Positions 32,700 through 43,447 of a stretch of DNA of 64,000 bases are shown in pieces (positions within the stretch are counted from its first letter, which is position 1; the number at the start of each line of letters is the position of its first letter). A program made the position numbers and the translations under genes. This stretch comes from Chamaelirium japonicum. Lineage: Eukaryota > Streptophyta > Magnoliopsida > Liliales > Melanthiaceae. The stretch spans positions 98,791,924 through 98,855,923 of the forward strand of contig OX393550.1 of assembly GCA_947650365.1 (NCBI GenBank). Reading direction: 5' to 3'. The notes below the pieces were generated by a model. The model saw only the letters and a program-made list of their open reading frames with translations, searched no databases and was not told the DNA's origin.

Positions 32700-33740
32700 A
32701 GTTTCAAGTCAAAACCCTAAACCCTAAAATTTTTAAACGTGAAGCCAAAATCCGTCCCTAATTTTGGGAGTTTTGTGCACAACCCCCAATTTTTAGGGTT
32801 CAAGTTGAAACCGAAATTGCACTCAGCCCCCTACCGACATGCAGAAGGACCGTGATTTAGTTTTGGCTTTTTTTTTTGCCACGTCGATCTTTAATAGCCA
32901 CGTGGCACTCCCCCGATGGAGATGTAAGTAAGTGCGCGTACCAGGAGGTCAATGGAGCATTTATTCGCTCTTTGGACCAAAATCAAAAAAACAAAAAACA
33001 AAATATCTTACTTCCTGATCGTCTTATCCGCACCCGTGGCAGTTGAACGGTAGGCTACCGATGAGTGCCACGTGTCACTGATGCTATCACTGCCATTATG
33101 GCGATCACGCTGGGACCCGTTGGCAGGCATACACGACAGGGTGACTCACACTCAGTCCGACGGCTACGATGACTTAGTACCATGTGGCGCGCATCGGGCG
33201 GCTATTGTCCCAACTGTCCAGCCGTAGAATATTCGAACTCTTATCCATCCGATGCCGTTTGCACGTGGCGGGCTCTGATTTCCTGCTTTCCCCGACATCC
33301 GCGCCACGTCGCGGCATCCCATTCCCAGTGGGGCCCGTTGTCAAAATCCAGTGTTCGACTTCGGTTCGTCTCTATTCCCGGGTGCATCTATTCCCCTCAA
33401 TCCGTTGCCCTCATACGTGGGATAGCGATTCAACAGTACAGATCAGTTTCAGGCAACGGAGGCATTGGTACAGTTGTAAATCAAGATTTTCAATCTGCAC
33501 CGTTGAATCCCGATCCGGCGCAATGCGAGAAAGGAACGGAGGGGAATTGAGGCATCATGGAACCGAGACGAGCTGAAGCCTGAAGCCCCCGGCCCCGGGC
33601 AAAAGAGTGTCGGTAGTCGGTGTGGGTGACGACCGAACCACCTCCATCAAGCAATGTCCTAAAGATAAATAAATATCCACCAACTTGGGTAAATCCGTAA
33701 TATTCAGCAAAGATAGGGCGTGGTTGAGAAAGATGCTACT
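32700..33740 (+). promoter_or_regulatory. Promoter region of Dhn-like 2
   Basis: Homologous in order to 11818-12420 plus 13600-13716 upstream of Dhn-like 1, but without the Mutator-type MITEs that separate those two blocks there. ACGTG cores occur at about 32899, 33069 and 33256. The proximal block GGGTAAATCCGTAATATT..GGTTGAGAAAG lies just before the TATA box. ABA or dehydration control is inferred from the G-box/ABRE density. Confidence 0.6.
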
Positions 33741-33746
33741 GCCACC

Positions 33747-33754
33747 TATAAATA
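33747..33754 (+). promoter_or_regulatory. TATA box of Dhn-like 2
   Basis: TATAAATA within ACCTATAAATAGGGGCTAAG, almost identical to the Dhn-like 1 box and 88 bp before the ATG. Confidence 0.87.
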
Positions 33755-33834
33755 GGGGCTAAGGGGGTTCAGAGATTTTCTCATCACCACACTCATCAAA
33801 TCGGACGGTACATCGAGATCCAGATCGAGAGAAA

Positions 33835-35031
33835 ATGGCGTCGATGATGCAAAAGATCGAGGACACCCTCAGCATGTGCGGCGGTGGAGATCCGAAGAAG
33901 GCGGAGGAGAAGCGGAGGGCGGCGGAGGAGGCGAAGCACAAGAAGGAAGCGGAGAGGCAGCACGTAGAGGGTGGCATCGCGGCGAAGGTCAAGGCGAAGA
34001 TCCATGGCGGGGAGGGGGGGCAGTTCGGCGAGAAGAACGGGGAGAGGTATCCCGGCGGGGGGGGCGGCGTTGGCGATGAGGAGGAGAAATGGGAGGGAAT
34101 GGGGGGTGGCGTCAGCGAGAAGAGGTATGGTGGAGAGGGAGAACAATACGGCGAGAATAAAGGGGAGAGGTATCCTGGCGTCGGTGGTGGCGTCGCCGAG
34201 AAGAATCATGGCGGAGAGAGGGAGCAATACGGCGAGAATAAAGGGGAGAGGTATCCCGGTGTGGGGGGTGGCGTCGCCGAGAAGTTCCGTGGCGGAGAGG
34301 GGGAGCGCTACGGCGAGAAGGAGGAGTATCCCGGCGTTGGGGGTGGCGTCGCCGATAAATTCCGTGGCGGAGAGGGGGAGAACTACGGCGCGAAGGAGGA
34401 GTATCCCGGCGTTGGGGGTGGCGTCGCCGATAAGTTCCGTGGCGGAGAGGGGGAGAACTATAGCGAGAAGGAGGAGTATCCCGGCGTTGGGGGTGGCGTC
34501 GCCGATAAGTTCCGTGGCGGAGAGGGACAGAACTATGGCGAGAAGGAGGAGTATCCCGGCGTTGGGGGTGGCGTCGCCGATAAGTTCCGTGGCGGAGAGG
34601 GGGAGAACTACGGCGAGAAGGAGGAGTATCCCGGCGTTGGGGGTGGCGTCGCCGATAAATTCCGTGGCGGAGAGGGGGAGAACTACGGCGAGAAGGAGGA
34701 GTACCCCGGCGTTGGGGGTGGCGTTGCCGATAAGTTCCGTGGCGGAGAGGGGGAGAACTACGGCAAGGAGGAGGAGTATCCCGGCGTTGGGGGTGGCGCC
34801 GCGGATAAGTTCCGTGGCGGAGAGGGCGAGCGCTATGACGAGAACAAAGGGGAGAGGTACCACGGCGCGGGGGATGGCGGCGCCGAGAGGTTCCGTGGCG
34901 GAGAGGGAGAGCGCTATGGCGAGAGGGAGAAGTATCCCGGCGTGGGTGGCGGCGCCGCCGAGAGGATCAACGGCGAAGAGGGGGAGAATTACGGCAAGAA
35001 GGAGAAGAGGGGTGAGCGCTACAGCGACTGA
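33835..35031 (+). CDS. Dhn-like 2: repeat-expanded dehydrin-like protein (398 aa)
   Basis: The N-terminus MASMMQKIEDTLSMCGGGD, then EEAKHKKEAER and the K-segment-like GIAAKVKAKIHGGEG (about residues 46-60), match Dhn-like 1. The remaining residues are about twelve tandem units, each with a hydrophobic/basic core (VADKFRGGEGE), a Tyr-containing acidic/basic stretch (NYGEKEE) and YPGVGGG. The standard unit is 25 residues (75 bp). Units 3-9 (about 34280-34790) are nearly identical at DNA level, which implies recent expansion. Outer units are longer and carry NKGERYPG instead. The protein is rich in Gly, Glu and Lys, has no signal peptide or membrane segment, and is expected to be disordered. Each unit looks like a drifted K-segment end, so a dehydrin-type protective role is inferred. 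There is no S-segment. Start and single-exon CDS are supported by the paralogues. Confidence 0.88.
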   Translation: MASMMQKIEDTLSMCGGGDPKKAEEKRRAAEEAKHKKEAERQHVEGGIAAKVKAKIHGGEGGQFGEKNGERYPGGGGGVGDEEEKWEGMGGGVSEKRYGGEGEQYGENKGERYPGVGGGVAEKNHGGEREQYGENKGERYPGVGGGVAEKFRGGEGERYGEKEEYPGVGGGVADKFRGGEGENYGAKEEYPGVGGGVADKFRGGEGENYSEKEEYPGVGGGVADKFRGGEGQNYGEKEEYPGVGGGVADKFRGGEGENYGEKEEYPGVGGGVADKFRGGEGENYGEKEEYPGVGGGVADKFRGGEGENYGKEEEYPGVGGGAADKFRGGEGERYDENKGERYHGAGDGGAERFRGGEGERYGEREKYPGVGGGAAERINGEEGENYGKKEKRGERYSD

Positions 35032-35290
35032 GAATATTATTAGTTTCACTATCAGGTGAATTAATATCTACATATTATATATTTTTTTTAATTTCTTTTT
35101 CTTCAAAAATATGGTCTGATTTTGATGTTATTTCTTTTCTACGATATTTCTTTTAATTATTTTTTTTTTTTTTTTTTTTGTCGTGCAGGATGATGTGCAG
35201 AATGGATCGAATATACGACGGCTGATGCTATCACCACTTTATGTTTCAGTACACTTTTATGTCTATCTCATGTAATAAAATTTCCGAGTG
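35032..35290 (+). other. Dhn-like 2 3' UTR with intron (35056-35188) and poly(A) signal
   Basis: TTTCACTATCAG|GTGAAT at 35055/35056 is a good donor. TTTTTGTCGTGCAG|GATGATG at 35188/35189 is a good acceptor after a long T tract. The 133 bp intron sits 24 bp after the stop codon, at the place corresponding to the 135 bp intron of Dhn-like 3. The second exon has CGACGGCTGATGC and AATAAAA near 35274, then CCGAGTGATGATAATAA. Confidence 0.8.
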
Positions 35291-35329
35291 ATGATAATAA
35301 TATAAATAGATATGAATTATATGTTACTA

Positions 35330-35959
35330 TCTTGCTCAATGACTTGAGCCCTAGATTCGGGTCGAACACTCGAACCGTGCTCCTTCCTTTGCGTAAGCTA
35401 GAGGTTGAGGCCAACCCATCCTTAGGATGGGTGTGCGCATAGTTTGGTGACTCGTGTCTTGTATGCGCCATTCTGGCATTCGATGTCTCTTTTTGACGCT
35501 CCTATGTAGTGCATGTGACATGTCGTCGCCTTATGCTTGCACTTGTCAACATCGCTTCCTGCAATTCGATGCCCTAATCTCGATGGTCGTCCAATTGCCA
35601 AAGTGCACTGTGCCCCCGATCGAATTACTCGTCTGTGGATAGGAGGTTGTGTGCCACCCTAATAGGGCTGTTAATGGGGTGTGTTTGGATCAGGATATCC
35701 CATGCCAAGGGCCGGCCCAAACTTATAAGTGTTATCTGAATCAGGCCCAAATTAAAATTTTCATACTTGATCCAAATCCGGTCCGAAATTTTTTTAGGGG
35801 GATTTAGCGGTTGGTCCCCACATGTCACTCATTCTAGCGCTAAGGACACCCAATACATCGTTTAAGCTGGGTTACCTCCACAAAAACCGGAACGGTTTCA
35901 ATAATATTTAATTGTTTCACAGTTTTAAAAGCCTATCTATATCCATCAGATTTTGCTCA
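35330..35959. other. No gene recognised
   Basis: Sequence between the Dhn-like 2 gene and the giant LTR. Only short open frames without recognisable domains are present. Confidence 0.4.
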
Positions 35960-38900
35960 TGTCACGTCCCAGAAATCTGGAACCGATCCCTGGGGTGTGA
36001 AATGAGGAAAACAAAATAGTTTAGTGTCTGGTCGCCTATCTATACCAATTAGGGTTTCTCACTGGGATGTGACTCTCTCAAAATTTAAGAAGGAGAAGGG
36101 TGAAACAAGAAATATTTTAAAACTTAATTTTTATGAAATTATTTTTATGTTAAAAGAAAGCTGAGAGATAAATTTTTTCGACGAAGAGATGATTATGCTC
36201 GACCTTCAACCGGGTTATCCTCTCAGCATGTGTGGCCTGTCGGCACCACCATATGCTGACAGGAATCCCCCTAAGGGAGTACGGTACTCGAGCCACTGAT
36301 GGCGAGCTAGGAGTCTCACCCACTCCCTGACACTTAGTGCACTAGTCTAGAGGTCCTATATATCTACAGGGCTAGTCAATTAGACCATTTAGATATTTAT
36401 ATTTTCATGGTGAGCTATCCTAGGCTTGTGGCCTTGAGGAGAGGCCTACCCAAAAGAATTCAGCTGTATCATTGCTACTAACAACTAACGAAAACACTAA
36501 TTTTAACTAAATGATTCTTATACAAAATACGCCTATTACATTGCCACGAAACTACATATCAAATAAAACACGACAGTAACCCTAAAACTGTCTCTGGCCT
36601 CCCACTGCTACTCCTGAACCTCCAGATCTACAGGAGAGTCTACTCGTGGGAAAGAGTAGCCCCCAATAGGAAAATTGGGAGATTAGCCAAATGAATGGCT
36701 AGTGACATCCTAATAGTCTTTAATAATATGAGACGACATATTGAATTAAATTAACAGTTTAAGTGTTAATGAAGTTTACAGAAGGTTAACCTAAGTCTAC
36801 CAGTAATCTATGTTCACATGCAATTCCTACTGTCACTAGGTTATCTACCATACAGTCTGTTAGATATACTACAGTACTTAATTATGAATTACAATATAAA
36901 CCATATATCCTAAAGTGAAACACGGATAATTTGTTCATCCTGCCCTCGGTCGGGCATTACTACCGGGCCTTCTATATCGATGTAGATGGTTAATTCTCTC
37001 GCCGGGCATCCACCATGCACACATCACCCAAATGATTATAAGATATTTTCCATCTTTCACGGTGGAGCTCTACCACCCCATTTGCGTTACTTTGGGGGCT
37101 TCAACTACCCCGGGACAGAGTTGCTAGGCCAATCCCTACTATAGAGCTACTTCTATTGGCTTTACCGCAACCCTTGCCCGTGACCCCCTAGCCTACTGGT
37201 CTTCGGCTGTGCGTGCAGGGTGGTTCACGTCCCTTGCGCGCACGGGGTACGTCCAATCTTTCCACATGATAGATTATTATAATAATAAAATAGCTTCGAT
37301 ATTTTACCCGGAATTCGTACCGCACTCACAACCCATGCATTACGATAAGCCTAAATTACTCTCACCCGTATTCCCGTATGCTCGGGTCTCCACACTCCAC
37401 TTAGGAGGGTGGGACCCGATAATTATTATTTAATTATTAATTTTTAAAACTTAAGGAAATTCCTACTTACGGTGTCCAAGCAATCAGCAGAAAGATTTTT
37501 ATTTAATTATTAATATTATTAAGCATGCGTCGTCGGACTCGCGACTTCGCATGCAAGGCGGGGTCCACTCGACCACATGCGATGATGTCCGGCGGGACTC
37601 GCATGCAGCGTTATGGATACCTACCCTTAGTCATTCTCATTTCCCACTATTAAAGACCATGCAAGGGTAGTAGATGTCACCTGGTTGTCGAACACGAGCT
37701 TCTGCGAGGTGACCTCCGCTCCGTCTCCGACTGGGTCAGCACAGCCACGAACTGCCAAACACACACAATGGGCCTATGGTCAATGTTTGCTACCTATTAA
37801 TATAGGTTTATGCCTGAATTGGCCGAGTCGAGAATTTTAGGCGTCCGATACCGGTCACGCAAAACGATGCACCAAAGGTAATATCTCCGGACGCCGATCT
37901 ACTGGCACGTAAACCGATGCTATAGTCTCGGTTAGTCGGCATTGTTGATATAAAGAATCACACTATGTATCAACTATACTATTCTGCCTAAATGGTCGCA
38001 TCCGCGTCGGTTTTTGCCATTTGCATATAAGGAGGGGTTTCATGACACTTGAGTAGTTGGCGAGATTGTGGCCATAATGGTCGGGCACACAACTTACAGA
38101 GGGGGAGAGAGATTTTACCTTCATAACCCACCAACTTGCGGTTGTTGGCGACACCAATTTGTGAGCCTAGTGGTGCGATCGAATGGCCGATCGACGTTGA
38201 GTCGACACGCAAGTACATGAGTGCACATACCCTATCAGTACCATCATCTTTCTCACCATCTACTCTAACTACTAGCATCATCACATCACCCTAATCATCT
38301 CACAGAAAAGAAAGAGGAGGGTTGAAATTAAGATAGAGACGGCTCGCAACCGTCTGTGCAGTGGGATAATCGACACGAATACCTGGAAGGAGCAAGGGAC
38401 TCGGGATGACAGCATCGGTGAGGCCGAGTCATTGATCAGACCTGATTGCGACGGCGTAGGTCGAGGGTGACGGTGATCAGGCAGTATAACGGCGTCGGGG
38501 TCAGATCGGTGCGACGAACGATATCGAGCGTCGTCAGACGACGATCAGACAAGGTGGGTCGGACTGGGTCATGTGTGGGTGTGCCGATAATCAGGGGTCG
38601 TCGGATGGCGGTAGGGCACCGCTGACAGACGCCGGAGATGGGGCTGGTTCGGGTCATCGGCGACGGGGCACAGGGGATCGCAACCTAATCGGGTCATTGG
38701 ATCGTCTTCGGGTGGCCGAGTGGTCGGGCTGCTCATGGTGGTCAAACAATGCTGTTCAAATGCCGATCGCATGGCCGACGGCCGTCTTAGCGGCGAAACC
38801 AAATGGAAGAAAAGTCGAGCTAGGCTCAATCGAAAAGGAAGAACGATGAGGAAAATAAGGGGCCAACCTGGTTGGGGCTCCTCCTTGCCGGCTGCACAAT

Positions 38901-39472
38901 CGCCGACAATATGCCGGTGGCCATGGCTGCGACCAAGGAAAAAGGCAAGACGGGGGATGTGGCTGGTCGGGTCCATAGCACCAAGAAAAAGAAAACAGGG
39001 GGAGGAGGGGGAAGGCTGACCTGGTCGGTGGGGGGGGGGGGGTCGGCTCCGGCTGCGGCTCCTCCTTCGACCAGTTGCCTCCTCTCCGGCCACCATCGCG
39101 CGCAGCCACAGAGAGAGGAAATCATGGAGAGAGAGAGAGAGGGAGTAGAGAGAGATCGGAGAGGATAGAGGAAGAGATCAGAGAGGGTAAGAGGTCGGGT
39201 CCGGGTTTTAAAAGGGGGGAAGGGAGGTCGGCTGATAGGGTTGAGGGAGGAGGGGCGCTAGGGTAGAGGAGGCGGCAGGATTCGCGGCGGGATCCCGGGG
39301 CTCGGGATGAGGGGTGACAGAAGAGGGGGGCGGCGGGCGGCTGATGGGATGGAGGGGATGGCGGTCGGATCTAGGGGAGGATCGGGTTCGGTTGGGGGAG
39401 ATCCGAGAGTGGGAGAGGAGGGAGAGGATGGATCGGGTGAGAGTGAGAGAGGTGAGGTCCGAGAGAGAGGGG

Positions 39473-39542
<70 letters not shown>

Positions 39543-39661
39543 CGTTGGGTGAGTTTTGAGGGTTTGGGTTGGGTCGGTTTTAGGGGTGGGTTTGGGTTTA
39601 GGTTTTAGTTTTTAAATTTAGTAATTTTTTTTCTTTTTTTTTACTAATATCGGTCGTTACA
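35960..39661 (-). mobile_element. Giant Ty3/gypsy-type LTR, left copy (3702 bp)
   Basis: On the minus strand it starts TGTAACGACCGATATTAG at 39661, directly after internal sequence ending in a polypurine-type AAGGTGGGTAGGA. It ends GGGACGTGACA at 35960. This makes it the 3' LTR of a minus-strand element. It contains a GC-rich section (38300-39470) and a (GA)n microsatellite at 39480-39540. The ORFs inside (38436-39559) have no recognised domain and match only the right copy. Confidence 0.85.
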
Positions 39662-40849
39662 TCCTACCCACCTTAATAGAATTTTCGTCCCGAAAATTTA
39701 ATTACTAAACTGATGTTATAATTCCACCAACATATACTACCAAAGTAACGAAGACGAATTCACAACTGGCAATATATTCTTTCTAATACTGCTCTCGAGA
39801 AGTTCAATCAATACACCAATCATACCAAAAAGGAAAGTCTCTGCCACTGGCTAGACTACTACCCGAACTTATACAATCGAGTCACATAATTATTAGGATA
39901 CGATTAGAACATTAGGTTCTCGTGGAGCTCACATAAGATATAATGTTCAATCGTGGTCCTAACTACTATGGACTAATAAAAATTTCGTGACTTCTGATTA
40001 TTCCCTTTTTCTGGATAAGGAGCGTCCCCCTTATTCAAAAGTGAGGTAGCAATCCGATTCATGAAACAAGATCACGAGACATTATCAGCTAACGATACTA
40101 ACACGGAAACGTATTTCCTACGAATAAACATATACTTATACACCTATAGAAATGAATTGAAGACAACTAAATAACTTGAACTACTACGCCTAGACTTAAA
40201 TCCTATAAGATTCCTTTCCGGAGCAAACACCTCCATTACCTACACAACCACTACTACCCTATTAACCTATAAGAGAAACACCACTAAGATATGAATTGGA
40301 CATCCCAACATACACACTAACTAACCTAGAAAATGTTAAATCCTAGATAACACAACTAAACCACAAACGAACAAGAATAAGAAGAGAACAATGATGAATA
40401 AAAAAAAAAACACTGACGCCAAATGAAAGACCTAACACTAACACCCCCAACTAAGTTATTGTCGCAAGACTTTGAAACCTTCTAAAAGATACACTATGAT
40501 GCATAATTCAGATATGCGAGGAAATTTACTACTCGTGTAGAAAATACTCAACTACGAGAACAACTAACCTACTGACCAAATGGAGCCGAAAACTAGGATA
40601 CCGACATGATTACATCTTATACTGATAGTATCTTTCTACAAGATTGGTTGATCGGTCCTAAACCAAAGCTAAGTGAATCCCATAAATAATGATTTTTCTT
40701 AAGATTCCAACTGATAATGCACTCTCAATTTCCAAAAACGTAAGCAAGTCCCTTAGCATGGTCACTAACAGCACTCTAGTACTCAATTATCTCAATTTCA
40801 TCTCAACGTCACTGCCCTATGGCCAGTGCACTCTTTCTCACGAGCCCAA

Positions 40850-42205
40850 TCAAGAACTACGTAACCAGCTGTCAAAGTTCCAATTAGGAATAGTGCAAGC
40901 TCTGCCAGCTGCCAAAGTTTCCGAAGAAACAGTGCATGCTCTGCCGCAAGTTCCAACAGGAACTGCGTAACTAGCTACCAAAGTTTCGGTTGGGAACAGT
41001 GCAAGCTCTGCCAGCTGCCAAAAGTTTTCGAAAAAACAGTGCACGCTCTGCCGCAAGTCCCCACAGGAACTGCGTACCCAGCTGCCAAAGTTCTGATTGG
41101 GAACAGTGCAAGCTCTACCAGCTACCAAAGTTTCCAAAGAAACAGTGCACGCTCTGCCGCAAGTTCCAACAGGAACTGCGTAACTAGCTGCCAAAGTTCC
41201 GATTGGGAACAGTGCACGATTTGCCGCAAGTTCCAACAGGAACTGCGTAACTAGCTGCCAAAGAAACAGTGTACGCTCTGCCAGCTGCCAAAGTTTTCGA
41301 AGAAATAGTGCACGCTCTGCCACAAGTTCCAACAGGAACTGCATAACTAGCTGCCAACGTTCCGATTGGGAACAGTGCAAGCTCTGCCAGCTGCCAAAGT
41401 TTTTGAAGAAACAGTGCACGCTCTGCCGCAAGTTCCAACAGGAACTGCGTAACTAGCTGCCAAAGTTCCGATTGGGAACAGTGCAAGCTCTGCCAGCTGC
41501 CAAAGTTTCCGAAGAAACAGTGCACGCTCTGCCGCAAGTTCCAACAGGAACTGCGTAACTAGCTGCCAAAGTTCCGATTGGGAACAGTGCAAGCTCTGCC
41601 AGCTACCAAAGTTTCCGAAGAAATAGTGCACGCTCTGCCACAAGTTCCAACAGAAACTGCGTAACTAGCTGCCAAAGTTCCGATTGGGAACAGTGCAAGC
41701 TCTGCCAGCTGCCAAAGTTTCCGAAGAAATAGTGCACGCTCTACCGCAAGTTCCAACAGGAACTGCGTAACTAGCTGCCAAAGTTCCGATTGGGAACAGT
41801 GCAAGCTCTGCCAGCTGCCAAAGTTTCCGAAGAAACAGTGCACGCTCTACCGCAAGTTCCAACAGGAACTGTGTAACTAGCTGCCAAAGTTTCGATTGGG
41901 AACAGTGCAAGCTCTGCCAGCTGCCAAAGTTTCCGAAGAAACAGTGCACGCTCTGCCGCAAGTTTCAACAGAAACTGCGTAACTAGCTGCCAAAGTTCCG
42001 ATTGGGAACAGTGCAAGCTCTGCCAGCTGCCAAAGTTTCCGAAGAAATAGTGCACGCTCTACCGCAAGTTCCAACAGGAACTGCGTAACTAGCTGCCAAA
42101 GTTCCGATTGGGAACAGTGCAAGCTTTGCCAGCTGCCAAAGTTTTCGAAGAAACAGTGCATGCTCTGCCGCAAGTTCCAACAGGAATTGCGTAACTAACC
42201 GCCAA
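40850..42205 (-). repeat. 106 bp tandem array (about 12 copies) in the gypsy internal region
   Basis: Consensus unit phrases are CAGCTGCCAAAGTTCCGATT, GGGAACAGTGCAAGCTCTGC, TTTCCGAAGAAACAGTGCAC and GTTCCAACAGGAACTGCGTA. Each unit is 106 bp, so overlapping open frames recur every 106 bp on the minus strand. One partial unit lies around 41245-41290. GTTCC-AACA-GGAAC forms a small hairpin in every unit. The open frames are not conserved proteins because the unit length is not a multiple of three. Confidence 0.93.
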
Positions 42206-42794
42206 AGCCTCCGAAGAGTCGATGCGTATTTATCCACCAAATTCTCTGAAGAAATAATATGTGGCCTCACAATGTCCTCTACCGGACAGTCATAATCCAC
42301 CGCCAAAGTTCCCGAGAAATAGTGTGTACCCTGTCGCGAGGGTCTCCATCGAGACATTCCGAAATTTACGAACCATGTGAACTCAAACTACTACCTGAGA
42401 TTTCTATCTCCTGGTATACTCTTTGAGACTACTGCCCCTAAGGTTCATCATCATTACTCGTAGGATTCATTTAAACGTGACATATAAGCTTACACAATAC
42501 ACTGGAGAAAACCAATAAGAAAACCAATCTAATTATTATAGCTAAAACTAAATAATGGACTATCCTAAAAATACCGACTAGGCCTTTCATACTAATGGTC
42601 AATGGAGAAACAAGGAATCCTAAGATACCGGCTAGGTCTCTAGTACTAAGGGTCAACGGAAAACAACAATAACTAACAAAAAGAGGACCTCATACCACTG
42701 TGCGCTCTAAAAATTTATATGCTATATTTCATAAAGATTTCGACATGAAAAGGATCAAAACACATCACACATTATCCCTACATATTAAACCCAT

Positions 42795-43262
42795 ACATTA
42801 TACACGTGAATCGGGGCAGTCCCTCTTCATATGACCTCCTTGTCCATAATTAAAACATATTTTTCTCAAAAGACAAGTGCTGCGAATGTGTCCTACCCGC
42901 TTGCAGCGATAACAAAGTCGTAGCCCCCCATTCTTCTTCCTTTGTCCACCCTCTGGTAGTTCGGATGAAATCTTAGACTTTTTACTAGGGTGGTCTAGCT
43001 GATGTTGTTCTTGGGTCTTACGAGATTCTTCCAACTCTTGTTCAATGGCCAACGCTCGAGTAACTACCTCCTCATAGGATTGACCTAAGAAGGCTGTAAC
43101 CCTACCTCTGATTTCTGACTTTAGCCCATGCTCAAAACACTTTGCCCTCCGGGCATCAGTCACTACCTGGTGCGGTGCGTATCACGCAAGCTCTAAGAAT
43201 TTGGCCTCATACTGTGCCACAGTAAGAGACCCTTGGGAAAGGGCCAAAAACTCCACCCCTAA
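42795..43262 (-). pseudogene. Ty3/gypsy gag, N-terminally truncated
   Basis: Frame from the junction at 43262: GVEFLALSQGSLTVAQYEAK and ARYAPHQVVTDARRAKCFEHG, a retrotransposon gag domain of the chromovirus (Del/Tekay-like) type. A basic linker follows, then two zinc knuckles. The first, CYRCKRVGHIRSTC, is canonical CCHC. The second, CFNYGQGGHMKRDC, has Tyr in place of the second Cys and would not bind zinc normally. The reading ends just after PDSRV. The upstream half of gag is missing at the inverted LTR junction. Confidence 0.85.
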
Positions 43263-43367
43263 AACCGGTATTAGTAAATAAAAAAAAACTAAATTTAAAA
43301 ACTAAAACCTAAACCCAAACCCACCCCTAAAACCGACCCAACCCAAACCCTCAAAACTCACCCAGCG

Positions 43368-43447
<80 letters not shown>

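Larger units (their letters stand above)
39662..43262 (-). mobile_element. Internal region of a gag-only Ty3/gypsy element
   Basis: The minus strand reads truncated gag (43262 to about 42790), spacer, the 106 bp tandem array (42205-40850), then 1.2 kb of non-coding sequence to the polypurine-type tract at 39662. No protease, RT, RNase H or integrase is recognisable, so it resembles non-autonomous gag-only (TR-GAG) elements. The 5' end of gag is missing, replaced by the inverted right LTR. Confidence 0.75.

Noticed and set aside
33796..35049. Long antisense ORF (417 codons) and a second sense-frame ORF (33971-35059, 362 codons) over the Dhn-like 2 repeat.
   Set aside because: The repeat unit is 75 bp, a multiple of three, so any frame lacking a stop in one unit stays open through the array. 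Only the frame starting MASMMQKIED matches the paralogues and has a promoter and UTRs in the right orientation.
38436..39559. Pro/Arg-rich ORFs on both strands in the left giant LTR (and mirrored ones at 43302-44603).
   Set aside because: They lie in GC-rich LTR sequence, overlap a (GA)n tract, occur on both strands at once and resemble no protein.
40850..42205. CRISPR-like array.
   Set aside because: Units are contiguous 106 bp repeats without unique spacers, in a plant retroelement.
40850..42357. Series of overlapping ORFs of about 98 codons on the minus strand with Trp/Leu-rich peptides.
   Set aside because: They repeat every 106 bp, so they are frame artefacts of the tandem array. The unit length is not a multiple of three and no domain is present.
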